This document shows positions 11,101 to 20,614 of a DNA stretch of 64,000 nt, piece after piece. Source of the stretch: Prorocentrum cordatum (taxonomy: Eukaryota; Sar; Dinophyceae; Prorocentrales; Prorocentraceae); NCBI GenBank assembly GCA_963575745.1, contig CAUYUJ010014560.1, positions 307,834 to 371,833 on the forward strand. Direction: 5' to 3'. The notes under the pieces are model-generated. The model saw only the letters and a program-made list of their open reading frames with translations. It did not search any database and had not been told where the DNA came from. Each line of letters starts with the position of its first letter. Position 1 is the stretch's first letter. The translations under genes and the position numbers were made by a program.

Positions 11101-12185
11101 CGTCTGGGAAATCATTGTCAGCATGTGTCCCTGTGTGCGACCAGTCCCGCTGCCAGAGGATGGGGGGGCGAGAAGGACATACAGAAGTCTGCCGAACTTC
11201 TGCCAGCGTCGGACGCGTTGCGGCGGGCGGATTTCGGGGGGTAGCCCCCTACACCCCCCAGGGGGAATACTAAACGCGAGCCCTTCACCACGTCGGGGAA
11301 AAACTATCCCAAACCCCATTCCTCGAACTCCCCCTGCCCCGGGGACCCAAGAAGGGCAACAACAAACATTCTCGAACCTCGAGCCTCGAGCCTACCCGAG
11401 CCTAGAACCTCGCGATGCTCGGCTCCCCGAGGCGCCCACCATATACCCGCACCGATCCTGGCCAGGCCCAGCCGGGGCCCAGGATGGGTGTATGCGCCGC
11501 CATTGCTTGGCCGAGCAAGCGCATGCACCGATGCTGGTGCCAAGATCAGCCTGACCGGGATGGGCGTCGAGTTTACAATCGGTGCTCTCCGACCTGCCCC
11601 ACGCGCCGCTGTGGCGACGACCGCGCCGTCGGCCAGGTACAGAGAGCGCCGGTAATTCCTGCCGCGCGCGGGCACGGCAGCGGGGGGCGGCGGGGCGGGG
11701 GGGGGAAGGAGCGGGCGCCCCAGGGCCAGAGAACGGCGAGCAGCAATTTTTGAGTGTGCTGTGCTGAAGGCTCTGGCCGCGGTGGCGCTCGTGGGGTCTC
11801 TTGGGCACCCATGCCTAGGTGGCAGGCGAGGGAGAGGACCGTAAATCCAGGATGCGTCAACGAAGCTGCAATACACCCTCCCTTGCCGTGCCCCTTCCAG
11901 ACAAAAACCTGCATGACATTTACTTTCACGGCATGGAGCGCGTCCCTGGAACACGACCACCCCATGAACCTGCCGTTCAAGTGAGAACGATGGTTTGGAA
12001 CAGCGCTCTCAAGACTTCAAGTCACAGGCAAAGAAGTAAGACGTTCGGACGCCGCAAATTCAACTGTGCAGCGGCACCTCCGATTTGATGAGGAACGCCC
12101 TGCGCTGTAGCTGTTGCACAAAACTACTCATCTGGCCATCATATTGCAACAAATCCAACGCGAATTCACACTTGGAAAATTGATT
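11101..12185. other. Unassigned GC-rich sequence
   Basis: No supported gene. All six frames stay open for long distances because of GC richness. A G/C-run region lies at 11,240-11,270 and 11,690-11,710. Confidence 0.5.
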
Positions 12186-12189
12186 GTCG

Positions 12190-12360
12190 TCCGTCCGTGT
12201 AACCGTCGCACTGTTTGAATCTTCCAGTCATGTGAAAAATGCTGCTTTTTTATGCCAATGGCAAAAAGGTCCCATGCGGTCCAAGCGGCAACGAGTAGCG
12301 CACGCACGTGTCATGCACACACACACACACACTAGATCACACCCGTGAAATTCTGTCACG
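12190..12360 (+). repeat. Dispersed repeat R1, copy 1
   Basis: This stretch shares order and sequence with 31,020-31,140: GCCAATGGCAAAAAGG..., GCGGTCCAAGCGGCA, TAGCGCACG, ACGTGTCAT, then a CA-rich run and ATCACACC. Both copies are in the same orientation. It contains a (CA)n tract at about 12,317-12,332. Confidence 0.6.
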
Positions 12361-12388
12361 AGCTGACCGGCTGGGCGTCGCAATGATA

Positions 12389-12583
12389 TGAAGGCGTTTC
12401 TTTGTGTTCGGCGATGACGGGCGTCATGGGGGGGGGGAGGGCGGGGGGGTATATGACGTGACGCCCCCCCCCGCCGTGTGGTTCCAGCACCACAGCCGCG
12501 CCCGCGCGCACGACGCGACGAGCGACGAGCGACGAGCGACGACGACGCGAGCAGCATGTAAGTGGCGATCTGCCCATTGCGCA
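12389..12583 (+). repeat. Left arm of imperfect inverted repeat around the copia element
   Basis: The motifs GCGTTTCTTTGTGTTC, GACGGGCGTCATGG, ATATGACGTGACGC and CATGTAAGTGGCGAT recur in the same order in the reverse complement of about 21,220-21,660. It leads directly into the left 18-bp array. Confidence 0.5.
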
Positions 12584-12868
12584 TGTGTTCACCACAACGC
12601 TCGCGTGCACCACACCGCGCGTGTGCACCACAGCGCCTGCGTACACCGCAACAGCCGTGTGCAACGCACCGCCCGTGTATACCACAATACTAGGGAGCAC
12701 TACAGCGCCGGTGTACATACACCGCAACAGCCATGTGCAACACAACGCCTGTGTACACCACAGTGCTTGCGTGCACCGCAGCGCCTGCGCAAGCCACAGC
12801 GCCTGTCTACACCACAGCATCCGCGTGCAACGCAGCGCTGGTGTACACCACAATGCTTGCGTGCATAG
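12584..12868 (+). repeat. 18-bp minisatellite, left array
   Basis: About 15 degenerate units of roughly GTGCACCACAGCGCCTGC in head-to-tail order. One unit is four bases longer. Because 18 is a multiple of 3, every frame without an internal stop stays open and encodes a hexapeptide repeat of the V-H-H-x-A-C/R type. I do not call this a gene. Confidence 0.75.
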
Positions 12869-12960
12869 GACAGGTAGAAGGAGCATGTACGTCAGGATCT
12901 GATGCGGACAACCAAACGCCACGCCAGAAAAGTTCTGATAATCGAATGCGACGTTTTTCC

Positions 12961-12992
12961 CTCCTTCCTCCTCCTCCACCTCCTCCTCCCCC
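12961..12992 (+). repeat. TCC-rich microsatellite, left half of insertion target
   Basis: A (TCC)n-like pyrimidine tract ends in CCCCC at 12988-12992, immediately before the 5' LTR. It resumes after the 3' LTR at 20,615. Confidence 0.7.
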
Positions 12993-13283
12993 TGTGAATT
13001 GCACTCCGTACAATGTGTTTTCAGAGGTGTTTCTGACTAATATGTTCGAGCAAGCACCCTCCCCCCCCAGCAGCGTGGCAACATGTGTAAAGCAAGCATG
13101 GCAGAAAGGAGCAAGCACTGTTGCCGTTTGAGCTCGAGAGGCCTCTCGACTGACCAGAAACGCTATCATCACCCTCCCTGCACGCAGAGCGATTGTGGAC
13201 GAGGGTGCTCGAGGAGAAGTTGGCAGGTTTCGGACTTCGATTCGAATACGATTGAAGACTTAGAGTGCTTCGACCGATTCACA
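12993..13283 (+). repeat. 5' LTR (291 bp)
   Basis: It starts TGTGAATTGC and ends CCGATTCACA. It matches 20,350-20,614 with about seven substitutions and carries 25 extra bases at about 13,186-13,210. It contains a perfect 16-bp palindrome, TCGAGAGGCCTCTCGA, at 13,134-13,149. Transcription is presumed to start here, but no promoter motif could be assigned. Confidence 0.92.
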
Positions 13284-13284
13284 T

Positions 13285-13297
13285 TGGTAGCTGGAGC
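13285..13297 (+). promoter_or_regulatory. Candidate primer binding site
   Basis: TGGTAGCTGGAGC begins one base after the 5' LTR. Its first seven bases (TGGTAGC) match the PBS start used by elements primed with initiator tRNA-Met, whose 3' end is GCTACCA. The remaining bases diverge from metazoan tRNAi-Met. The dinoflagellate tRNA sequence would decide it. Confidence 0.55.
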
Positions 13298-13326
13298 GAT
13301 CTGTTCACGGACCACAGTTATCACCC

Positions 13327-15531
13327 ATGGGACCGCCTGGTGAGGGACGCGGCGCAGCAGCAGCAGGACGAGATGACGGACAGCCGCCCGCGAGTTTCAT
13401 CGGCAGAGCCCCAGAGTTCGACGGCTCGATCGATGGCTACAGGACTTTCAGGAAGAAGGTGGAGATCTTCGCGGCGAGAGCTCGCGGACGCGAGCAGGAG
13501 AAAGGAGTAGGGCTCGAGATAATGCAAGGCCTGTGTGGTCGAGCGTGGGAGGTGGTCGAACATATCGAGATCGGCGAGATCGAGAAGGAGAAAGGCTGGC
13601 AGACCATCATCCAGGCGCTCCTCGACCGGGCATACAAGTATGATCAGATTACGGAACTCCCGACGGACTTCGAGAATTTCTTCTTCAAGGCAGCCCGCAA
13701 GCCCAAGGAGACTCTGATTGACTACTTGACGAGGTTTCGGACATCAGAGCGGAAAGTGCGAGCACACGACGTGATTTTACCCGACAAGGTGCTCGGCTGG
13801 TTTCTACTACGGAGGGCCGGGCTCGACAAAGAGGGCAAGCAGCTCATCATGAACCAGGTCGGCGACAACCTCACACTGGACAGGGTCGAGGGCGAGCTGA
13901 AGAAGACGTTCGGCCTAGACTCGATGCCAAGCTCTCGAGCCAGTGCTGGAGCGGCAGCCTACCACCTGGACGACTACGAGGAGTTCGACGAGCAGGACGA
14001 CGTCTACTACGGAGGCGACGACGAGGAGCACTACTACGATGATTACGGCGAGGACCACCAAGAGATGGGCCCGAGCTTCGATTCGGAAGCGGCCTACTAC
14101 AGCGAGACACTGACGAACAACCCCCCCATGCCAGACCAGGCGTACGACGTAGACCAATACGATGAGATAATGGCAGGATACACCGACGCGAGACAGAAGA
14201 TGAACGACATGAGGTTGGCCAGAGGTTTTTACCCAGTCGTAGCTATGGTGCCGCCACCGACGAGGAGCACTGGAGCTATCATACCCTCACGGGCCCCTGC
14301 CGCTGGCAGAGGTCGAGGTGCGGCGCGAGGCGCGTCCCGAGGCCGGGCTACAGGAAGAGGTGCGACGGCTTCGAAGGGACGTGGCAAGACCCACTTTGCC
14401 AGCAGCTACGGCAAGGGCGCAGCAGGACGTGGACCACCTCACCCACCACCGAGAGCGACAGAAGAGACGATATGCCTACGATGCGGTGCTCGAGGTCACT
14501 TCGCCAAGGACTGCCCCCACGCGAGCAGGAAGAGGCAGAACGTCGGCGACGATTCCGCAGAGGCGCGGATGGTCACGGACGAGGCGGAGGACGTGTACAA
14601 CTCTACCGAGCACAACCCGTCGGAGGCGATACACGATAGTGGGGCGACCAGCGTTATTGTGGGACACGAGACGCTCAAAGGATATTGCAAACAGCTGGCC
14701 GCCAAAGGATTTCCAATTAGCAAGATGAAATTTTTCACGTGTTCCAAGAACTTCAGGTACGGCAACGACTCGACCGGTGAGACGACGGCGTGTGCAGTTG
14801 TTCCGTCTTTCCCTGGAGGCAAGTTTGTGGAGATTCTCACGTATGTGATTCCTGGCTACACGCCTTTTCTGTTTGCCAGGCCAGTGATGGAGGAGCTCGG
14901 GATGGTCGTGGATTTCAAGAATAAGAGGGCATGCTGGGACGGTGATGGCAAGTGGTTTCAGCTACGCCAGCAGCCCAATCGCGGCCACTTCATCATCGAC
15001 ATGCTGGAGAGTTTCGGTACGTGTATGAAGAATCGCGCCGACCAGACCCTACTGCCTCACAATATGTTGGACCACGTGCGCGTGCAGCATCCGATCAGTC
15101 CCTACACGTTTCTTGGAGACGAGGTGCTGGCGTACGAGGAGTCCGTGGACTTCATCGGCACGATGGTCGAGGTAGACAACAAGGTCGACGAGGCAGAGGA
15201 CAACAACTACATCACCAAAGACCTCAACCTGAAGCAGCTGCGCAAGTGCCAGGAGTCCGTAGACACGGCCGTCAAGGAGTTGAAGCAGGACCTGAGCAGG
15301 GCGAAGGACATCCAGAAGGCCAAGCGCAAGATATGGGAGGTCTACGGTGGCACTTCGGAGTTGACAAAGGAGCTGAAGAGACGCGGGCATCAGGCAAGGA
15401 CGTTCGGGATGCACAACGGCTGGGATTTCAGTAAGATCGCTACGCAGAGGAAGTTTCTCGACTTGGTCGATGAGGAGCAGCCGGACGACATCTGGATGAG
15501 TCCCGAGTGCAAGCTCTGGACGCTGATGTAG
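13327..15531 (+). CDS. Gag-protease ORF of the copia element
   Basis: This 734-residue frame starts at the ATG 44 bases after the LTR and ends at TAG. In order: a helical capsid-like gag (about 20-200, including FDGSIDGYRTFRKKVEIF); a very acidic Asp/Glu/Tyr tract (about 213-250); an Arg/Gly-rich basic tract (about 328-360); and a CCHC zinc knuckle C383-x2-C386-x4-H391-x4-C396. The aspartic protease follows with D437-S-G-A-T and a hydrophobic YVIPGYTPFLF segment. A charged helical region (about 620-680) comes next, then an IWMSPECKLW motif. Gag should form the particle and bind RNA; the protease should cut the polyprotein. The stop is in frame with the integrase-RT reading, so it is probably a nonsense mutation or a readthrough site rather than a true end. 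Confidence 0.88.
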   Translation: MGPPGEGRGAAAAGRDDGQPPASFIGRAPEFDGSIDGYRTFRKKVEIFAARARGREQEKGVGLEIMQGLCGRAWEVVEHIEIGEIEKEKGWQTIIQALLDRAYKYDQITELPTDFENFFFKAARKPKETLIDYLTRFRTSERKVRAHDVILPDKVLGWFLLRRAGLDKEGKQLIMNQVGDNLTLDRVEGELKKTFGLDSMPSSRASAGAAAYHLDDYEEFDEQDDVYYGGDDEEHYYDDYGEDHQEMGPSFDSEAAYYSETLTNNPPMPDQAYDVDQYDEIMAGYTDARQKMNDMRLARGFYPVVAMVPPPTRSTGAIIPSRAPAAGRGRGAARGASRGRATGRGATASKGRGKTHFASSYGKGAAGRGPPHPPPRATEETICLRCGARGHFAKDCPHASRKRQNVGDDSAEARMVTDEAEDVYNSTEHNPSEAIHDSGATSVIVGHETLKGYCKQLAAKGFPISKMKFFTCSKNFRYGNDSTGETTACAVVPSFPGGKFVEILTYVIPGYTPFLFARPVMEELGMVVDFKNKRACWDGDGKWFQLRQQPNRGHFIIDMLESFGTCMKNRADQTLLPHNMLDHVRVQHPISPYTFLGDEVLAYEESVDFIGTMVEVDNKVDEAEDNNYITKDLNLKQLRKCQESVDTAVKELKQDLSRAKDIQKAKRKIWEVYGGTSELTKELKRRGHQARTFGMHNGWDFSKIATQRKFLDLVDEEQPDDIWMSPECKLWTLM
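15529..15531 (+). other. First in-frame TAG within gag-pol
   Basis: The codon follows ...LWTLM. The same frame continues without interruption (ERGCKTDEDKQKLQQ...) into the integrase. A single C-to-T change from CAG would explain it. Confidence 0.85.
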
Positions 15532-18500
15532 GAGCGAGGCTGCAAGACGGACGAGGACAAGCAGAAGTTGCAGCAGCGGCGCTCGGACAACCATCAGACA
15601 CACCTGATGTTCTGCAGCAAGATCTACCTCAAGCAGTGGCAGGCTGGACGAGACGCACACTTGGAGCAACCCTCTACGGCACGAAGCTGGAGGACGAAGG
15701 CGCTATACGAGTTGCCTGGACACCACGTGCTTTTCGACCAGTGTATGACAGGATTGGAGATTCCAGGAGAGGGCTTGGCTCGCAAAAGGACTGGAGTTCG
15801 CACAACACGACGAGGACTGGCAGAAGGACTCTCCGAGTACCAGTGCGACAAGCAGCACGAGCATGCCCACCTGGAGGGCAAAATTCCAGGTACCAACCTG
15901 CACCGTACGAGCTTCGCCGAGTACTACGGGACCCTGCTGGCCAAGATCCTCAGCGATCTGCTGGAGCAGCCCCCCCCCCAGGACTCGGATATCCTAGTGC
16001 TGGGTATCGAGGCACGCGAGAACGCGGTGGAGCATATCTACCACGCGACGGTGGACGGCAGCAGCAATGACCCGAAGGAGACGTACCAGAACCGGCTGCT
16101 GAGGAGCGAGTTCGGCCAGAATGTGGTCAGGTACGTGGAGCGCCTCCACAAGAACCTGGGCCACCCCAGCACGGAGGTTTTCGTGCGGATGCTGACGGCG
16201 GCGGAGGCGAGAGAGGAAGTCATAGCGTGTGCGAGGAGGTACCTATGCGCGATCTGCGCAGAGCGGAAGAAAGCCTCCCAACCACCGAAGTCAGCACCAC
16301 CATCCTGGAAGACGTTCAACCAGGTAGTCTACTTGGACTTCTTCGAGTTCAAGCTGCGATCGGGCTCGGCGAAGATCGCGCACATGCTGGACGTAGCTAG
16401 TCGTTTCCAGAAGTGCCGCATCGTGGCGCGAGAGACCTCGGCCGAGGCCATCAAGTCCATCGAGAAGGCGTGGATCAAGCACTACGGGACTCCGACGAGA
16501 TTCGTGATGGACGAGTGCGGCGCGGCGTGCAGTCAGGAGATGCTCGACTGGGCCAGCAACCAGAACATCAGGATGCGGATTGCCCCTGGCGAGGCTCACC
16601 ACGTCCTGGGATCAGTTGAGCGAGCTCATCAGGTGACGCGTGAGACGCTGGAGCTTTGGTTCGAGGAGACTGGCCTAGAACGCACCATCGAGAACCTGAA
16701 GTCGGCGCTGGACTACGTGCCCAATCAGATCAACAGGATGATGCATCACAAGGGCTTCAGTCCAGCGCAGTGGGTTTTGGGCTACAACCCTGAGCTCAAC
16801 GACTCCCTGTCCGCGGACACGCTGTCCGTGCCAGCGTCGGAAGCCTACCTGGAGGAGGAGACGTTCCAAGAGGCGATGCAGAGGCGGACGGCAGCGGCGA
16901 CGGCTTTCATCAAGGCGGACTCGACGGAGCGTTTGCGCAGGGCCTTCCTGCGCAAGAGGCGTGACACCCACGAGGCGGTGAGCGTGGGCGACGAGTGCTA
17001 CTACTGGCGCGACCGTGGAGCGAGTCGGCTTCAGAAGTCACGCTGGAGAGGGCCGGCTACCGTGGCTCTACGAGAGGATGCGGAGAACGGCCAGCCCAAG
17101 GTCTACTGGGTCACGCACGGCGGGAGCTTACTGAGGTGCAGCCCGGACCAGATCCGACCCATCGTGGAGCGGATCGGCGAGCCTAAGCGACCAGCAAACC
17201 TACAGGCAGCACAGGACACACTACAGGGACTACGACGCGGAGGTATCGTGCAGTTCTTCGATATCAGCCAGCTGCCCGGGCCCACTGAGGAGGACCGAGC
17301 GGACGAGCCGATGGAGGAGGACGAGCCAGTGCCTACAGCGGGAAGCGCACCGACGGTGGAGCAGGCCATGGCAGGTCAGCTCAGGCAGGTTTCTGCCCAG
17401 GGTTCCGAGCCGCAGGCCGAGCCGAGGCCGGCGAGCAGTGAGGACCCACCACCGACGGCGCACGACACGCCGATACCTGATCAAGATGAAGACCCCGATT
17501 TACATTCGCAGCCAGCGACAGCACCGGCACAGGCAGAGTCAGAAGGTCAAGAAGCTGGCGGTGACAGTAGTGCTTCGAGACTCATCACCCCCACACCGAT
17601 GACGACAGTGACCGACTCGGCAGCAAGGTTCAGGGAGATGCGGAGGAACCTGGACGCCGCAGAGATGGCACCGATGCGGACGTTCGCAGCTCAGCGCGAC
17701 CGACAAGACCACCGGTCGGGACCCTACGACAAGGTGGAGTTCTCCGAGGACGTGATGTTCCTGGATGTGGACGCGCTGCCCAAGGGCTGGAGTTACAGCG
17801 AGCAGGAGCAAGCATTCTACCTGGACTACGAGGAGTGCTACGTGGCCGGCGAACTGAGCGAGAAGAACATGAACGCGGAGGACAAGGCCAAGTTTGCGGA
17901 GGCGAAGCGCGTGGAGTTACAGAGCTTCTTTGACAACCAGGTCTGGGAGCAGGACAAGAATGAGGTGAAGGACCCCAACAAGGTGCTGAGAGCACGGTTC
18001 CTGCTCAGGTGGTCGAAGAACGCCGACGGAAGCTACATGGCAAAGGCGCGGCTAGTTATCCAAGGGTTTCGAGATCCAGACGCTGTTGCGGGGAAGCTGG
18101 CCAAATCCTCACCGACGATGACTAGACTGAGCAGAACCTTCATCGTGATGTTTGCGCGCATTCACGGCTGGATCCTGTTCACCGCGGATGTCAGCACCGC
18201 GTTCCTGCAGGGCAAGCGCTCGGATCGCGGGATATCCGTGCTGCTACCGGCGGAGGCGTGCAGGATGCTCGGCTACCAGCCGGGTACACGGATGAAGCTG
18301 CTTCAGAGCATGTACGGACTGAGCGACGCGCCGAGGCTTTGGTGGGAGGAAGCTACAGACCGCATGATTGCGTGTGGTTTCGTGGTTCACCCGCTGGACC
18401 CTTGCCTGTTCCTGAGCTACCGCCTGAACGCGACCAACTCGAAGGTATTCGACGGCGCGATCGGACTACACGTTGACGACATGCTCGGTGGCGGCAGCAA

Positions 18501-18759
18501 CCAGGACGGCAAGGCATGCTTCTCAGCGCGCGTGAAGGAGCTCAAGAAGGTTTCCAACTTCAGGACGTGGGAGGACACCGAGAAGGGCACGCTGAACGTA
18601 GCAGGTGACGCCTCGATGGATTTCTGCGGGAACCAGCTCTCAAAGACGACGACAGGAGATTATCAGATGAGCTGTGAAGCCTACATCAAATCGCTCAAGC
18701 CGATCACCGTGACCAAGAACCGAGCGAGCGACCAGAAGTTGGCTATCACCGAAGGCTAG
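15532..18759 (+). CDS. Integrase-reverse transcriptase ORF of the copia element
   Basis: This open frame continues gag-protease after one TAG; residue numbers count from the TTG at 15,568. Integrase: an HHCC finger with H194, H199, C227 and C230, then the DDE triad D257, D315 and E351 (35 residues between the last two). This enzyme inserts cDNA into the genome. A basic region and a long Pro/Glu-rich linker (about 560-680) follow. The RVT_2 reverse transcriptase begins near 790 with VLRARFLLRWSKN. It has motif A in ADVSTAFLQG (D874) and motif C in LHVDDMLGG (D970, D971), where HVDD replaces the more usual YVDD. All catalytic residues seen are intact. The frame ends at a second TAG just before the RNase H domain. 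Confidence 0.9.
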   Translation, partial: ERGCKTDEDKQKLQQRRSDNHQTHLMFCSKIYLKQWQAGRDAHLEQPSTARSWRTKALYELPGHHVLFDQCMTGLEIPGEGLARKRTGVRTTRRGLAEGLSEYQCDKQHEHAHLEGKIPGTNLHRTSFAEYYGTLLAKILSDLLEQPPPQDSDILVLGIEARENAVEHIYHATVDGSSNDPKETYQNRLLRSEFGQNVVRYVERLHKNLGHPSTEVFVRMLTAAEAREEVIACARRYLCAICAERKKASQPPKSAPPSWKTFNQVVYLDFFEFKLRSGSAKIAHMLDVASRFQKCRIVARETSAEAIKSIEKAWIKHYGTPTRFVMDECGAACSQEMLDWASNQNIRMRIAPGEAHHVLGSVERAHQVTRETLELWFEETGLERTIENLKSALDYVPNQINRMMHHKGFSPAQWVLGYNPELNDSLSADTLSVPASEAYLEEETFQEAMQRRTAAATAFIKADSTERLRRAFLRKRRDTHEAVSVGDECYYWRDRGASRLQKSRWRGPATVALREDAENGQPKVYWVTHGGSLLRCSPDQIRPIVERIGEPKRPANLQAAQDTLQGLRRGGIVQFFDISQLPGPTEEDRADEPMEEDEPVPTAGSAPTVEQAMAGQLRQVSAQGSEPQAEPRPASSEDPPPTAHDTPIPDQDEDPDLHSQPATAPAQAESEGQEAGGDSSASRLITPTPMTTVTDSAARFREMRRNLDAAEMAPMRTFAAQRDRQDHRSGPYDKVEFSEDVMFLDVDALPKGWSYSEQEQAFYLDYEECYVAGELSEKNMNAEDKAKFAEAKRVELQSFFDNQVWEQDKNEVKDPNKVLRARFLLRWSKNADGSYMAKARLVIQGFRDPDAVAGKLAKSSPTMTRLSRTFIVMFARIHGWILFTADVSTAFLQGKRSDRGISVLLPAEACRMLGYQPGTRMKLLQSMYGLSDAPRLWWEEATDRMIACGFVVHPLDPCLFLSYRLNATNSKVFDGAIGLHVDDMLGGGSNQDGKACFSARVKELKKVSNFRTWEDTEKGTLNVAGDASMDFCGNQLSKTTTGDYQMSCEAYIKSLKPITVTKNRASDQKLAITEG
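18757..18759 (+). other. Second in-frame TAG within pol
   Basis: It lies between the RT thumb and the connection that reads RRQLRGLMGSLAWPSNQ. Ty1/copia polyproteins normally read through this point into RNase H without a break. Confidence 0.85.
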
Positions 18760-20088
18760 CGTCGACAGCTACGAGGATTGATGGGCAGCTTAGCGTGGCC
18801 CAGCAACCAGGCAGCGCCACACTTGCAGTGCAGTGTCAGCCTGGGCCAAGGTACGATCAACGAGGGCTCCACCGTGCAAGACCTGGTGGAGGCCAACAAG
18901 ACGCTGCGGTTTGCCAAGGCCAACAGCGACGTGTGCCAAGTGTTTCCCAAGATATGTGACGACCCGGACGATGTGTCGTTCATCTGCATGACGGACGCAG
19001 CGTGGGCAGTTCGACGTGATGGGAGCTCGCAAGGAGGCTACCTCATCCTGGCCACTCACAAGCGCGTGCTCAGCGGCGAGACCGTCAAGTACGTGATCGT
19101 CGACTGGCGCTCGTGGAAGCTACCGAGGGTGAGTAGATCCTCACTGGCGAGTGAGGCCCAAGCAACAGCTGGAGGCGTGGACGCGCTCGAATACGTGAAG
19201 GTGCACTACAGCTTGATGCTCGACCCCACGCGGGACCCGAGGCTGAATGGCACCATGACGGTGCTGGGCAAGAGTGCGCTCGTGGTGGACGCGAAGGCTC
19301 TCTACGACGCCGCCCAGAAGCCCCACGTGCACAACTTCGACGACAAGCGGACAGGCATCGAGGTGCAGGTGCTCAAGGAGCGCATGACGGCGAGCGCGAC
19401 GGGCTGGTACTGGGTCAGCTCGGAGCGCCAGTTTGCAGACGGCTTCACCAAGCTGGCAGCGCGACAGTTGTTGGCAGACCGACTCAGGTCTGGAACGATC
19501 AGCCTCAGGTTCGACGAGAAGTTCCAGGCCGCCAAGAAGAAGACCGCCAAGGACCGCCAGGCAGAGGCCAAGAGGTTCGCCATATCTAAGCCAAAGACCA
19601 GCGCGATGACGGCTCTGGCGACCATGACGTCTATGACGACAGCGGCGGCCGGCGAGGTGAAGATCTACGAGAGCGAGGCGGAGCAGGCCCTGGTGGAGTT
19701 CAAGTGGACCGAGAGCCAGAGGATTGTGATCAGCATACCGCTCAGCACGTTCGTGAAAGGGCTCTTCAGCATGCTGGTGGCGATCGTGCTGCTGGGCTTC
19801 GTGTGCTGCGCAGTGCTCAAGGCTGCAGGAACGGCGAGGCCAGTCCCGACATCTCCAGAGCCAGGCAGTGAGAAGGAGTTTGTACCGACGCAGATCCCGA
19901 AGGAGAAGAAGGTGAAGTTGAGTGCGGTCAAGTGGGACATTGGTTGCCAGGGACCAGTCAACTACACGAGTGTTGGGCGACCCGACGGACAGTACGGACA
20001 ATACAAACACGTGACGAGTGGATTTCGGCGAGGCTGGGAGGTTACCCGTGAGCTGCACATTCTGCAGCAGAAGCCGCACCATGAGTGA
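18760..20088 (+). CDS. RNase H and membrane-tail ORF of the copia element
   Basis: This reading shares the frame of the two upstream ORFs and ends at a TGA; residues are counted from 18,778. The RNase H motifs are intact: MTDAAW (D73), SLASEAQA (E126), LVVDAKALYD (D171) and QFADGFTK (D221). A basic helical stretch follows (about 240-285). Then comes a strongly hydrophobic segment at about 328-350, GLFSMLVAIVLLGFVCCAVL, which looks like one transmembrane helix. An 86-residue tail with basic KEKKVKLS and aromatic QYGQYKHV follows. Ty1/copia elements usually end shortly after RNase H, so this tail is unusual. It could be an env-like remnant, a membrane-targeting add-on or a lineage-specific domain. 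Confidence 0.85.
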   Translation, partial: RRQLRGLMGSLAWPSNQAAPHLQCSVSLGQGTINEGSTVQDLVEANKTLRFAKANSDVCQVFPKICDDPDDVSFICMTDAAWAVRRDGSSQGGYLILATHKRVLSGETVKYVIVDWRSWKLPRVSRSSLASEAQATAGGVDALEYVKVHYSLMLDPTRDPRLNGTMTVLGKSALVVDAKALYDAAQKPHVHNFDDKRTGIEVQVLKERMTASATGWYWVSSERQFADGFTKLAARQLLADRLRSGTISLRFDEKFQAAKKKTAKDRQAEAKRFAISKPKTSAMTALATMTSMTTAAAGEVKIYESEAEQALVEFKWTESQRIVISIPLSTFVKGLFSMLVAIVLLGFVCCAVLKAAGTARPVPTSPEPGSEKEFVPTQIPKEKKVKLSAVKWDIGCQGPVNYTSVGRPDGQYGQYKHVTSGFRRGWEVTRELHILQQKPHHE

Positions 20089-20349
20089 CGGTGCCCCGGC
20101 AAATCTTGATTTGCATCCTGTTCCAGTCTCGTGCCTTTTCTTTCCCCACTCTCTCAATTAAGCTATTTCAGCAGAGGCATGCGACTACTTTGTTTGGCGC
20201 AATTTCTCTCGAGCAAGGCAGAGTTGGTGTCCGGACGCCAGTTTGGGCGGTCGAGCCGACGATAAGGATCTGCGAGCTGCTGTGGTGTTCTTTAATTTCC
20301 ACGTAATTGAGGTGAGAATTTTACAAGTTTTCATTCCCTTTCTTACCAG

Positions 20350-20614
20350 TGTGAATTGCACTCCGTGCAATGTGTTTTCAGAGGTGTTTCTGAGTAGTAT
20401 GTTAGAGCAAGCACCCTCCCCCCCAGCAGCGTGGCAGCATGTGTAAAGCAGGCATGGCAGAAAGGAGCAAGCACTGTTGCCGTTTGAGCTCGAGAGGCCT
20501 CTCGACTGACCAGAAACGCTATCATCACCCTCCCTGCACGCGAGGAGAAGTTGGCAGGTTTCGGACTTCGATTCGAACACGATTGAAGACTTAGAGTGCT
20601 TCGACCGATTCACA
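20350..20614 (+). repeat. 3' LTR (265 bp)
   Basis: Direct repeat of 12,993-13,283, from TGTGAATTGC to CGATTCACA. The 25-bp block present in the 5' LTR is absent. The internal 16-bp palindrome is at 20,490-20,505. Confidence 0.92.

Larger units (their letters stand above)
12993..20614 (+). mobile_element. Near-intact Ty1/copia LTR retrotransposon
   Basis: This 7.62-kb element has two direct LTRs that begin TGTGAAT and end ATTCACA, giving perfect 7-bp terminal inverted repeats with the canonical TG...CA ends. The flanks are CCCCC on both sides, compatible with the 5-bp target duplication of Ty1/copia, although the target is low complexity. The LTRs differ by about seven substitutions, one base in a C run and one 25-bp indel (about 97% identity over 265 aligned bases). 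Insertion therefore looks recent. Between them one reading frame encodes gag, zinc knuckle, protease, integrase, RT and RNase H, interrupted by two TAG codons. A polypurine tract before the 3' LTR is not obvious. Confidence 0.9.

Noticed and set aside
20290-20349. Polypurine tract expected just before the 3' LTR
   Set aside because: The sequence is mixed and ends in a pyrimidine-rich stretch. No convincing tract was found.
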